From NCBI GenBank assembly GCA_002440625.1, contig DJUV01000336.1, positions 1 through 18,978 on the forward strand: a stretch of DNA of 18,978 nucleotides, given 5' to 3'. Origin of the DNA: Rhodobacteraceae bacterium UBA6273 (lineage in GTDB: Bacteria; Pseudomonadota; Alphaproteobacteria; Rhodobacterales; Rhodobacteraceae). Shown here in pieces: positions 7,784 through 14,942 of the stretch; positions within the stretch are counted from its first letter, which is position 1; each line of letters starts with the position of its first letter. The notes beneath the pieces were generated by a model. That model was not told where the DNA came from. It saw only the letters and a program-made list of their open reading frames with translations, and did no database searches. The position numbers and the translations under genes are program-made.

Positions 7784-7802
7784 TCTGAAACAGGAGGGTT
7801 CC

Positions 7803-9281
7803 ATGCTTGATTCCGTAACCGACTTGCGGTCGCTTCTGAAGGACCCGTCGCTTCTCGTTACCCGTGCCTATGTCGCAGGGCAATGGGTCGCCGCCGATGA
7901 CGGATCGACGTTCGAGGTGACGAACCCCGCGCGCGGCGACGTGATCTGCGAACTGCCGAACCTGTCGCGCACGGAAACCGCCCGCGCCATCGAGGCGGCG
8001 GACAAGACGCGCAAGGAATGGGCCGCCCGCACCGGCAAGGAACGCGCCGCGGTCCTGCGCAAGTGGTACGACCTGATGGTCGCCAATGCCGATGACCTCG
8101 CCGCGATCCTGACCGCCGAGATGGGCAAGCCGCTGGCCGAGGCGAAGGGCGAGATCCTCTACGGCGCCTCCTTCGTCGAATGGTTCGGGGAAGAGGCCAA
8201 GCGCGTCTATGGCGAAACCATTCCCGGCCACCAGCGCGACAAGCGCCTGACCGTCATCAAGCAGCCGATCGGTGTTGCGGCCTCGATCACGCCGTGGAAC
8301 TTCCCCAATGCCATGATCGCGCGGAAGGTGGCCCCGGCACTGGCCGTCGGTTGCGGCTTCGTCGCCCGGCCTGCGGCGGAAACCCCGCTTTCGGCGCTTG
8401 CCATGGCGGTGCTGGCCGAACGCGCTGGCGTGCCGGCGGGGCTTTTCTCCGTCATCACCTCCAAGCGGTCGTCGGAAATCGGCAAGGAGTTCTGCGAGAA
8501 CCACGCCGTCAGGAAGCTGACCTTCACCGGCTCGACCGAGGTTGGCCGCATCCTTCTGAAGCAGGCCGCCGATCAGGTGATGAAATGCTCGATGGAGCTT
8601 GGCGGCAACGCACCCTTCATCGTCTTCGATGACGCCGACCTTGATGCCGCCGTCGAAGGCGCGATGATCTCCAAGTTCCGCAACAACGGCCAGACCTGCG
8701 TCTGCGCCAACCGGATCTACGTGCAGGCCGGTGTCTATGACGCCTTTGCCGAGAAGCTGGCGGTGGCGGTTGCGAAGTTGAAGGTCGGCGACGGGCTGAA
8801 GGACGGCATCACCACCGGCCCGCTCATCAACGAAGCGGCGGTCGAGAAGGTCGAGGAGCATATTGCCGATGTGCTGGCCGGCGGCGGCAAGGTCGTCACC
8901 GGCGGCAAGCGTTCGCCCCTTGGCGGCACCTTCTTCGAGCCGACGGTCGTGACCGGCGTTACTTCGGAGATGAAGGTCTCGACCGAAGAAACCTTCGGCC
9001 CCCTCGCCCCCCTCTTCCGCTTCGAGACCGAGGAAGAGGTGATCGAGAAGGCCAACGCGACGATCTTCGGCCTTGCCTCCTACTTCTACGCCCGCGACAT
9101 CGGCCGCATCACCCGCGTCCAGGAAGCGCTGGAATACGGCATGGTCGGCGTCAACACCGGCCTGATCTCGACCGAGGTCGCGCCGTTCGGCGGCGTCAAG
9201 CAATCCGGCCTCGGCCGCGAGGGCAGCCACCACGGGATCGAGGACTATCTGGAGATGAAGTACATCTGCCTTTCGGTCTGA
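7803..9281 (+). CDS. gabD: Succinate-semialdehyde dehydrogenase, NAD(P)+
   Basis: Oxidises succinate semialdehyde to succinate, the last step of GABA catabolism. The 492 residues fit the GabD family. Visible features are ITPWNFPNAM (162-171), the cofactor turn FTGSTEVGRIL (241-251), the general base E265 in MELGGN and the nucleophile C299 in NNGQTCVCANR. C299 and C301 form a CxC pair like the redox-sensitive pair of human SSADH. The end, APFGGVKQSGLGREGSHHGI (472-491 on this frame) plus EDYLEMKY, is typical. R189 (VARPAAETP) stands where most aldehyde dehydrogenases have a cofactor-binding Lys. AGGAGG sits 4 bases before the ATG. The frame is open upstream to 7668 but lacks family similarity there. 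Monocistronic, with a strong terminator. Confidence 0.92.
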   Translation: MLDSVTDLRSLLKDPSLLVTRAYVAGQWVAADDGSTFEVTNPARGDVICELPNLSRTETARAIEAADKTRKEWAARTGKERAAVLRKWYDLMVANADDLAAILTAEMGKPLAEAKGEILYGASFVEWFGEEAKRVYGETIPGHQRDKRLTVIKQPIGVAASITPWNFPNAMIARKVAPALAVGCGFVARPAAETPLSALAMAVLAERAGVPAGLFSVITSKRSSEIGKEFCENHAVRKLTFTGSTEVGRILLKQAADQVMKCSMELGGNAPFIVFDDADLDAAVEGAMISKFRNNGQTCVCANRIYVQAGVYDAFAEKLAVAVAKLKVGDGLKDGITTGPLINEAAVEKVEEHIADVLAGGGKVVTGGKRSPLGGTFFEPTVVTGVTSEMKVSTEETFGPLAPLFRFETEEEVIEKANATIFGLASYFYARDIGRITRVQEALEYGMVGVNTGLISTEVAPFGGVKQSGLGREGSHHGIEDYLEMKYICLSV

Positions 9282-9302
9282 GACCAAGAGGGCAGAACAA
9301 GG

Positions 9303-9326
9303 AAAGGGGCTGCAAGGCCCCTTTTT
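9303..9326 (+). terminator. Intrinsic terminator after gabD
   Basis: AAAGGGGC (9303-9310), loop TGCAAG, GCCCCTTT (9317-9324), continuing to TTTTT at 9322-9326. A perfect 8-bp stem with a T-run, 22 bases after the gabD stop. Confidence 0.9.
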
Positions 9327-9433
9327 CATTGGGTTTTTCCCGGCGTTATCGGATAGCAGCCCGAGGATTTTGCCTAGCACCCACCAACGGCCCATATCGG
9401 TGCCATCGTTTCACCGAAACCTGGGGAACTCAG

Positions 9434-9979
9434 ATGATGAGCAAGATCACCAAGACCGCGACTGCCGCTGCCACGGCCCTGTCGCTCGCCCTCGCCCTGC
9501 CGGCTCCGGCCCATGCCTGGGGCGAAAAGGAACAGAACCTCGCCGCGCTGGCCGCTGCCGGGATCGTCGGCACGCTTCTCTGGCAGCAGTACCGGCGCCA
9601 GAACGGCGGCGTCCCCGTGGGCCGCGCGCCGGCGCAGAACTATCCGGTCTACACCGCGCCCACCTACCAGCAGCCGCGCTACCAGCAGCCGCGCTACCAG
9701 CAGCCGACCTATCCGCAGCCCGGCTACAGCGCGCCCATCAGCTCGAGCGTCTATTCGACGCCCGCCGCCCGCGCCTTCAACAGCTACTCGCTGAACGAAC
9801 GCCGCGCCATCCAGTCGCGCCTTCAGCGGGCCGGCTAATACAACGGCAGCATCGACGGCTCCTTCGGGCCGATGACCTATCGCGCTGTCATGGCGATCTC
9901 GCGGGATTCGACCGGCGCCGACAAGCTGACCACGATGGGCGGAGCCTTCGAATTCTATGACACGATCCTGAACACCTGA
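9434..9979 (+). pseudogene. Secreted YQQP-repeat protein with a peptidoglycan-binding-like C-terminus, split by an in-frame TAA
   Basis: The frame from ATG 9434 (GGGGA upstream) encodes a signal peptide ending in AHA (residue 28), a hydrophobic stretch LAALAAAGIVGTLLW, and a linker with YQQPR repeats. It then runs into SLNERRAIQSRLQRAG and stops at TAA (9836-9838). The same frame goes on with YNGSIDGSFGPMTYRAVMAI and ends at TGA 9977-9979. Together RLQRAG-(Y)-YNGSIDGSFGP reads as a peptidoglycan-binding-1 type repeat (compare LGYYDGxIDGxFGP), so the TAA replaces a likely Tyr codon (TAT/TAC). Unbroken, the protein would have 181 residues; as it stands 134 are made. A recent nonsense mutation, a sequencing error, or readthrough would all fit. 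Probably periplasmic. No partner gene is evident. Confidence 0.75.
9665..9709 (+). repeat. Three 15-bp in-frame tandem repeats (YQQPR)
   Basis: TACCAGCAGCCGCGC occurs at 9665-9679 and 9680-9694. A third copy at 9695-9709 differs only at its end, and a degenerate fourth (YPQPG) follows. They encode a Tyr/Gln/Pro linker and could vary in number by slippage. Confidence 0.85.
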
Positions 9980-9994
9980 CCTGGCCCCCGTTCT

Positions 9995-10029
9995 CCGAAG
10001 CTGCCGCCATCCCAAGGCGGCGGCTTCGG
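9995..10029 (+). terminator. Strong hairpin after the split gene, without a T-run
   Basis: CCGAAGCTGCCGCC (9995-10008), loop ATCCCAA, GGCGGCGGCTTCGG (10016-10029): a 14-bp stem with one G-U pair, 15 bases after the TGA at 9977-9979. No T-run follows, so it may act as a barrier or a Rho-assisted terminator. Its spacing from the second stop supports the longer frame as the original gene end. Confidence 0.5.
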
Positions 10030-10109
10030 CAACCGACCAGTGTCGCCGATGCCCGGATCGACTTTCGCAGGGCCTTCGGCAATCGCGCCGACCGCTGGCG
10101 CGCCCGCTA

Positions 10110-10137
10110 TTGTGCCGCGCCGCGAAACGTCTAGGCT
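10110..10137 (+). promoter_or_regulatory. Candidate promoter of the HWE kinase/ECF/VWA cluster
   Basis: TTGTGC (10110-10115) and TAGGCT (10132-10137) are spaced by 16 bp. A start site near 10144 would leave a 5' leader of about 30 bases carrying the AAGGGAG ribosome-binding site. No GGAAC/CGTT (EcfG-type) pair is seen in this gap. Moderate consensus match only. Confidence 0.35.
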
Positions 10138-10172
10138 CGCCCTGAAATCCTGCCCCATAGAAGGGAGCGTTC

Positions 10173-11585
10173 TTGCTGAATGCCATTCCCGATCTCGACC
10201 CGTCGCTGATCCTCGACTCGCTGGATGATGAAATCGCAGTCGTTGACCATCAGGGCAGGATCATCGCCGTCAACGCCGCATGGCGCCACTTTGCCACCGA
10301 GAACGGTGCGAAGACTTTGGAAGGCTTCGTCGGCTGGAACTATTTCGATGTCTGCGCGGCTGCGGGGGACGATGCCGCGGCCATTGCGACGGCGCTCCGC
10401 CACGCGATCGACCACGGCACGGCGGCACGGTTCGAATACCCCTGCCCCGCGTCTGGCGGCCAGGAACGCTGGTTCGAGGTGACGATCAAGCCTCTGCACC
10501 TGCACGGCGGGCGATGCGCGATCCTCAGGCACAGCAACGTGACCGCGCGCCGTGTTGCCATCGACCAGGCCGACAATGCGCATGTGCATACCGGGCTCCT
10601 TTCGGCTTTGGTCGCAGCCTCGTTTGACGCCATCATCAGCTACGATCTCGACGGTCGCATCATGTCCTGGAACAACGCGGCCGAACGTCTTTATGGCCAT
10701 ACCGCCGCGCAGGCCATCGGCCAGTCGATGGAGATCCTCTATCCGCCCGGCTTCACCAAGCGCATCGGCGAATACCGCGACGAGATCATCGCCGGGGCGC
10801 TGCGAAGCTTCGAAGCCACGAGGATGAGCCGCTGGGGCCGTGCGCGTCTGGTCTGGATCACCGCAGCCCCGATCCGCAACGCCGCAGGCACCGTCATCGC
10901 GGTGTCGAACATCCACCGCGACATCACCGAGCAGCGGCGCCACGAGGAATCGCGGCAGATCGTGGCGCAGGAGGTCATCCACCGCGCCAAGAACATGCTG
11001 ACGGTCATCAGCGCGATCCACCGCCGCACTGCCGCCAATGCATCCTCAATGCAGGAATTCAACGAGAAGTTCGGCGAGCGCATTGCCTCGCTGTCGCGTT
11101 CCACCGATTTCCTCACCAGCGAGGATTGGCAGACGGTTTCCCTCGATGCGCTGATCCGGTCGCAGCTTTCCCTCTTCACCCGCGACGAGGCGGAGGTCGG
11201 CATTTCCGGCCCCGCCGTCGACCTTCGCCCGCAGGCGGTCAAGACGCTCGGCATGGCGCTGCATGAGCTTGGCACCAACGCCACCAAATACGGGGCGCTC
11301 GGCGATGGCGGCGGCGCCGTCAGCATCCGCTGGCAGGTTGCCCCGGGCCAGCCGGGCGAGGATGACACGCTGGTCATCGAATGGGTCGAGACCGGGCAGA
11401 GTTTCGCCGCCGCGCCCGAGCACAAGGGCTTTGGCAGCACGGTCCTGACCCGGCTGGCAGTAACGCTCCTCGACGCCAGGGTCGATTATGACTTCGGCGA
11501 AGCCGGGCTCATCTGGCGGATCGAGATTCCTGCCGCGCATTTCAGCCGCCGCGACGAAAATGTTCCGACCGGCGCCAAGGATTGA
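10173..11585 (+). CDS. HWE-family sensor histidine kinase with two PAS domains
   Basis: A 470-residue soluble kinase with no membrane segment, so it probably senses a cytoplasmic signal. PAS-like domain 1 spans about 12-125. PAS 2 spans about 142-255 (FDAIISYDLDGRIMSWNNAA, then ERLYG, ending IHRDITEQRRHEE). The phospho-acceptor is H270 in VIHRAKNMLTVISAI. The N box is HELGTNATKYGAL (364-376), with the HWE-type WxE at W404-E406 and GFGSTVL (419-425). This family often feeds the PhyR/NepR/EcfG general stress response of alphaproteobacteria. The start is TTG, with AAGGGAG 5 bases upstream; no in-frame ATG is near. No response regulator adjoins it. An ECF sigma gene follows 27 bases later. Confidence 0.9.
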   Translation: MLNAIPDLDPSLILDSLDDEIAVVDHQGRIIAVNAAWRHFATENGAKTLEGFVGWNYFDVCAAAGDDAAAIATALRHAIDHGTAARFEYPCPASGGQERWFEVTIKPLHLHGGRCAILRHSNVTARRVAIDQADNAHVHTGLLSALVAASFDAIISYDLDGRIMSWNNAAERLYGHTAAQAIGQSMEILYPPGFTKRIGEYRDEIIAGALRSFEATRMSRWGRARLVWITAAPIRNAAGTVIAVSNIHRDITEQRRHEESRQIVAQEVIHRAKNMLTVISAIHRRTAANASSMQEFNEKFGERIASLSRSTDFLTSEDWQTVSLDALIRSQLSLFTRDEAEVGISGPAVDLRPQAVKTLGMALHELGTNATKYGALGDGGGAVSIRWQVAPGQPGEDDTLVIEWVETGQSFAAAPEHKGFGSTVLTRLAVTLLDARVDYDFGEAGLIWRIEIPAAHFSRRDENVPTGAKD

Positions 11586-11612
11586 CCGCGCCCGCGCGTC
11601 CAAGCATTCGTG

Positions 11613-12158
11613 ATGCGTATGGAAACTGCTGACGAAACATTGGCCGAGGCTGCGCGGGACGGGGACCGCGCGGCTTTCGCGGCGCTCGTCACCCGGCATT
11701 ACGACCGGATTCACGGGCTCGCCTTTCGCCTGACCGGACAGAAGGCCGAAGCCGAAGACCTTGCCCAGGACATCAGCTTCGCGCTGCCCGCGAAACTCTC
11801 AAGCTACCGGCGGGAGGCGCGCTTCACCACCTGGCTCTACCGGGTGACGGTGAATGCCGCCCACGACCGCCGCCGCCGCGCGGCAAGCCATGCGCGGGCG
11901 GCGGACGGCTGGGGCACATGGGAACTGAACCGGCAGGCCGGCATCGCCGAAGATGCCGCCGCCCTCGACTGGCTGACGGAGACCATGCGCCGGCTGCCGC
12001 CGGAACTGAGGGACACGGTTGCGCTGACGCTCGGCGAGGAACTGTCGCAGAAGGAGGCGGCCGAGGTTCTCGGCATCTCCGAAGGCACGGTGGCCTGGCG
12101 CATGAGCGAGGTGAAAAAGCGCCTGCGCGCCCTGGCGCGGGCGGAGGACATGCCATGA
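11613..12158 (+). CDS. ECF-type RNA polymerase sigma factor
   Basis: A 181-residue sigma factor with only regions 2 and 4. Region 2 spans about 8-85: AALVTRHYDRIHGLAFRLTG, EAEDLAQDISFALPAKL and the FTTWLYRVTVNAAHDRRRR core. Region 4 spans about 118-170: LPPELRDTVALTLGEELSQK, then EAAEVLGISEGTVAWRMSEV with the DNA-binding helix-turn-helix. The start is uncertain. A GTG (11610), ATG (11613) and ATG (11619) lie in frame, and none has a clear Shine-Dalgarno. The stop overlaps the next start (ATGA), so it is coupled to the VWA gene, as sigma/anti-sigma pairs usually are. It is not EcfG by context, since no nepR or phyR is present. Confidence 0.88.
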   Translation: MRMETADETLAEAARDGDRAAFAALVTRHYDRIHGLAFRLTGQKAEAEDLAQDISFALPAKLSSYRREARFTTWLYRVTVNAAHDRRRRAASHARAADGWGTWELNRQAGIAEDAAALDWLTETMRRLPPELRDTVALTLGEELSQKEAAEVLGISEGTVAWRMSEVKKRLRALARAEDMP

Positions 12159-14179
12159 CCGACGAGTTCGACAAGCTGCGCGCTAGCCTTAAGGCGGCGG
12201 CCCCCGCCCCGGATGCGGAGGCAAAGGCGCGGGCACTCCGGCTGGCGCTAGAAAACTTCGACCGCCACCAAGAAACCGCGTCCCACCCGCGTCCCATGTC
12301 AGACCGCCCCGGATGGGCGGGGTTTCTGACAGGAGTCCGCAACATGATTTCCCGACTGACCTCGCGGCAGGCGCTCGCCGCCACCGCCTCCGTCGCAGCC
12401 CTTGGCGTGGCCATCGCCATCTACCCGCAACTGCAACCCACGGGTATCGCGCCGAAACCGGCGAATTCACCCGTCTTTGAAGCGACCGCGCCCACCGGGG
12501 ATGCACCTGTCGGGGCCGAGACGAAGGCCGCTGCTCCCACGCCCACGACCGAGGGCCTGTCCCCCAGACTCAAGGAGGCCCCCGTCGAGGCCGACGCAGC
12601 ACGCATCGACGCAGCGCCGCCACCCGCGAGCCCCGCCGATGTCGCCCAAGGCGCCGCCGCCCCGATGGCCGAGGAGATGGCAGCGCAATCCCTTGCCCCG
12701 TCCACGTCGCGCCGCGAGGCCTTCGCCGCCGCGGAACCCGTCGCCTCCGGCTATGCCGACGCCCTTGCGCCCGCCCCGCAGCCGGATACCGAAGCCTATG
12801 CCAATGCCAATCCCAACCCCTTGAAGATCGTGGCCGAGGAACCGGTCTCCACCTTCTCGATCGACACCGACACGGCGTCCTGGTCGGTCATCCGCTCCTC
12901 CCTCGCGAACGGCCAGTTGCCGCGGAAGGAAGCCGTCCGGACCGAAGAGATGGTGAACTACTTCCCCTATGCCTATCCCGCGCCCGACGCGGGCGAAGCA
13001 CCGTTCCGCGCCGCCGTCAGCCTCTTTCAGACACCGTGGAACAAGGACACCCGGCTTCTCCGCATCGGCATCCAGGGCGCGCTGCCGGCAACCGAAGCCC
13101 GCCCGCCCCTGAACCTCGTCTTCCTCATCGACACCTCAGGCTCTATGGAAGACCCGAACAAACTGCCGCTCCTGAAGCAGTCCTTCCGGCTGATGCTCGG
13201 CGAACTCAAACCCGAAGACCGCGTGGCCATCGTCACCTATGCCGGCTCCGCCGGCCTCGTCCTGGAACCCACCGCGGCCTCGGACCAGACGACGATCCTC
13301 GCCGCCCTTGACCGGCTCTCGGCGGGCGGCTCCACCGCCGGGCAGGAAGGTCTGGCGCAGGCCTATGCCGAGGCGGAGAAGATGGGCGGCGAAGGTCATG
13401 TCAGCCGCATCCTTCTGGCCACCGACGGTGATTTCAACGTCGGCATCGCCGACCCGGCGGAGTTGACCGACTACATCGCGAAAAAGCGCGAGACCGGCAT
13501 CTACCTTTCCGTCCTCGGCTTCGGGCGCGGCAATCTCGATGATACGACGATGCAGGCGCTGGCCCAGAACGGCAACGGGACCGCCGCCTATATCGACACG
13601 CTCTCAGAGGCGCAAAAGGTTCTCGTCGACCAGCTTTCCGGCGCACTGTTCCCGATTGCCGACGACGTGAAGATCCAGATCGAGTTCAACCCCGCTGCCG
13701 TCGCCGAATACCGGCTGATCGGCTACGAGACCCGCGCCCTTGCCCGCGAGGATTTCAACAATGACAAGGTCGACGCGGGCGAGATCGGTGCAGGCCATCA
13801 GGTCACGGCACTCTACGAGATTACGCCCACCGGCTCGCCCGCGCGCCTCTCCGATCCCCTTCGCTACGGCCCATCTACCTCCACGGGCGAGGCGAGCGAA
13901 CTCGGCTACCTCAAGCTCCGCTACAAGGCGCCGGGGGTGGAGACCTCGACCCTCATCGAAACCCCGATCCCCGCTGCGCCCGCTGAGGCCGACACCGATG
14001 CCAGCTTCGCCGCTGCCATTGCCGGGATGGGCCAGCTTCTCAGCGAACCGAAATACCTCGGCACCTGGGGCTGGGACGAGGCCATAGCACTCGCAAACGG
14101 CGCAAAGGGCACGGACAATTTCGGCTATCGCGCCGAAGCGGTGCAATTGATGCGGCTCGCGGAAAGTCTCTCCCGCTAG
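12155..14179 (+). CDS. Membrane-anchored von Willebrand A protein (YfbK-like), possibly with an N-terminal anti-sigma segment
   Basis: A 674-residue protein. Residues 1-70 are cytoplasmic-looking and charged (FDKLRASLKAAAPAPDAEAK). A single hydrophobic helix lies at about 73-90, and a long Ala/Pro-rich linker runs to about 220. A vWF-A N-terminal segment follows (PVSTFSIDTDTASWSVIRSS, then EEMVNYFPYAYP). The VWA domain is at about 318-490 with MIDAS residues DTSGS (326-330), GGST (391-394) and TDGD (423-426). A DUF3520-like C-terminus extends to the end. The metal-binding VWA part would sit in the periplasm. A helix-anchored protein translated with an ECF sigma factor suggests that its N-terminus holds the sigma factor. 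No ZAS-type HxxxCxxC motif is seen, so that role is inference. Confidence 0.85.
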   Translation: MTDEFDKLRASLKAAAPAPDAEAKARALRLALENFDRHQETASHPRPMSDRPGWAGFLTGVRNMISRLTSRQALAATASVAALGVAIAIYPQLQPTGIAPKPANSPVFEATAPTGDAPVGAETKAAAPTPTTEGLSPRLKEAPVEADAARIDAAPPPASPADVAQGAAAPMAEEMAAQSLAPSTSRREAFAAAEPVASGYADALAPAPQPDTEAYANANPNPLKIVAEEPVSTFSIDTDTASWSVIRSSLANGQLPRKEAVRTEEMVNYFPYAYPAPDAGEAPFRAAVSLFQTPWNKDTRLLRIGIQGALPATEARPPLNLVFLIDTSGSMEDPNKLPLLKQSFRLMLGELKPEDRVAIVTYAGSAGLVLEPTAASDQTTILAALDRLSAGGSTAGQEGLAQAYAEAEKMGGEGHVSRILLATDGDFNVGIADPAELTDYIAKKRETGIYLSVLGFGRGNLDDTTMQALAQNGNGTAAYIDTLSEAQKVLVDQLSGALFPIADDVKIQIEFNPAAVAEYRLIGYETRALAREDFNNDKVDAGEIGAGHQVTALYEITPTGSPARLSDPLRYGPSTSTGEASELGYLKLRYKAPGVETSTLIETPIPAAPAEADTDASFAAAIAGMGQLLSEPKYLGTWGWDEAIALANGAKGTDNFGYRAEAVQLMRLAESLSR

Positions 14180-14187
14180 GCTTCTTC

Positions 14188-14222
14188 GTTGCGGCAAATA
14201 CCCCCCGCCGGAGGCAGCCCGA
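14188..14222. repeat. AAATACC-type intergenic element, related to the one at 5145-5193 but inverted
   Basis: GTTGCGGCAAATACCCCCCG followed by CCGGAGGCAG resembles the reverse complement of the tail at 5165-5193 (CTTGCCGGAAATACC). Both follow gene ends in this window. The likeness is partial; family membership rests on memory of similar sequences in Rhodobacteraceae. Confidence 0.35.
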
Positions 14223-14246
14223 GCCGCCCCGCGAAGGCGGGGCGGC
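14223..14246 (+). terminator. Hairpin downstream of the VWA gene
   Basis: GCCGCCCCGC (14223-14232), loop GAAG, GCGGGGCGGC (14237-14246): a perfect 10-bp stem, 43 bases after the VWA stop and without a T-run. A second perfect stem, GCGCCCG-GAA-CGGGCGC, follows at 14260-14276. Confidence 0.5.
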
Positions 14247-14286
14247 GAGACAGGGGAATGCGCCCGGAACGGGCGCTCAATATGAA

Positions 14287-14313
14287 AAGGGCGCGCCAGC
14301 GAGGCGCGCCCTT
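14287..14313 (-). terminator. Intrinsic terminator of hsp20
   Basis: On the minus strand AAGGGCGCGCC, loop TCGCT, GGCGCGCCCTT forms an 11-bp stem followed by TTTT (about 14288-14285). It lies 22 bases beyond the hsp20 stop. It can also end plus-strand transcripts from the VWA side. Confidence 0.85.
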
Positions 14314-14335
14314 CCTGTCCGTCTCTGGCCTTGGA

Positions 14336-14800
14336 TCAGGCGACGAGCGTTTCCAGCGCCTTCGCCTCCACCGTCTCGCCGGTGGCAATCTCGATGCGGC
14401 GCGGCTTCAGCGCTTCGGGAACTTCGCGCACGAGGTCGATGTGCAGCATGCCATGCGAATGGGTGGCCGCGGCGACCTTCACGTGGTCGGCAAGCGCGAA
14501 GCGACGCTCGAAGGCGCGGGTGGCGATGCCGCGGTGCAGATAGGTCTTCGCGGTCTCGTCCTCGCTCTTGCGGGCGGCAATGATAAGCGCGCCGTCCTTC
14601 ACATCGACCGACAGCTCATCGCCCGCAAAGCCGGCGACGGCGACCGAGATGCGGTAGGCGTTCTCGTCGGTCTTTTCGATGTTGTAGGGCGGATAGGTGG
14701 GGTGGGCCACATCGGCCGAAAGCACCCGGTCCATCAGGTCGGCGACACGGTCAAAACCGACGGTCGCGCGGTAAAGCGGTGAAAAGTCATAGGTTCGCAT
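14336..14800 (-). CDS. Small heat-shock protein, Hsp20/IbpA family
   Basis: A 154-residue ATP-independent holdase that keeps unfolding cytoplasmic proteins soluble. The N-terminus (MRTYDFSPLYRATVGFDRV) is typical of IbpA-like members. The alpha-crystallin domain spans about 38-138, with YNIEKTDENAYRISVAVAGF (39-58), the RGIATRAFERRFALADHVKV stretch and the hallmark AxxxxGxL as ATHSHGMLHI. PEALKPRRIEI near the end carries the I-x-I-type tail. GGAGG lies 7 bases before the ATG. It follows two protease genes on the same strand, but a 142-base gap with its own promoter-like sequence and a private terminator suggest a separate transcript under heat-shock control. Confidence 0.93.
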   Translation of the reverse strand: MRTYDFSPLYRATVGFDRVADLMDRVLSADVAHPTYPPYNIEKTDENAYRISVAVAGFAGDELSVDVKDGALIIAARKSEDETAKTYLHRGIATRAFERRFALADHVKVAAATHSHGMLHIDLVREVPEALKPRRIEIATGETVEAKALETLVA

Positions 14801-14900
14801 GGATCATCCTCCAGTGAGCGATGTTTGGGGTGCCCTCCCGAATGGGGACGGGCGGTTGCATCTGCCGGGGTCCGTCATGGCCCCCCGGGCAGGATTGCAG

Positions 14901-14927
14901 ATGTGTGTCGCGCCCGCCCGCGTCAAG
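14901..14927 (-). promoter_or_regulatory. Candidate heat-shock (RpoH-type) promoter of hsp20
   Basis: On the minus strand CTTGAC (14927-14922) matches the RpoH/sigma70 -35 of alphaproteobacteria. The -10 is uncertain: CACACAT (14907-14901) is the best CCCAT-like candidate, but its spacing of about 14 bases is short. CCCCTTGAC is repeated 20 bases upstream (14950-14942). The predicted leader of about 95 bases is GC-rich and could fold. Confidence 0.35.
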
Positions 14928-14942
14928 GGGCCAGCGCGGGGG

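Noticed and set aside
7707..9395. 562-codon minus-strand open frame
   Set aside because: Lies fully opposite gabD and crosses its terminator; no family likeness.
9390..9433. TCGGTG...CACCGA dyad (9397-9417) as an operator for the split gene
   Set aside because: Only 6-bp arms with a 9-base loop; too weak to claim in GC-rich DNA.
9665..9709. Short tandem repeats as a CRISPR array
   Set aside because: 15-bp units without spacers, in frame and encoding YQQPR inside a secreted protein.
14801..14940. ROSE-type RNA thermometer in the hsp20 leader
   Set aside because: I could not find a convincing anti-Shine-Dalgarno U(U/C)GCU-type pairing with the GGAGG; folding would need to be computed.
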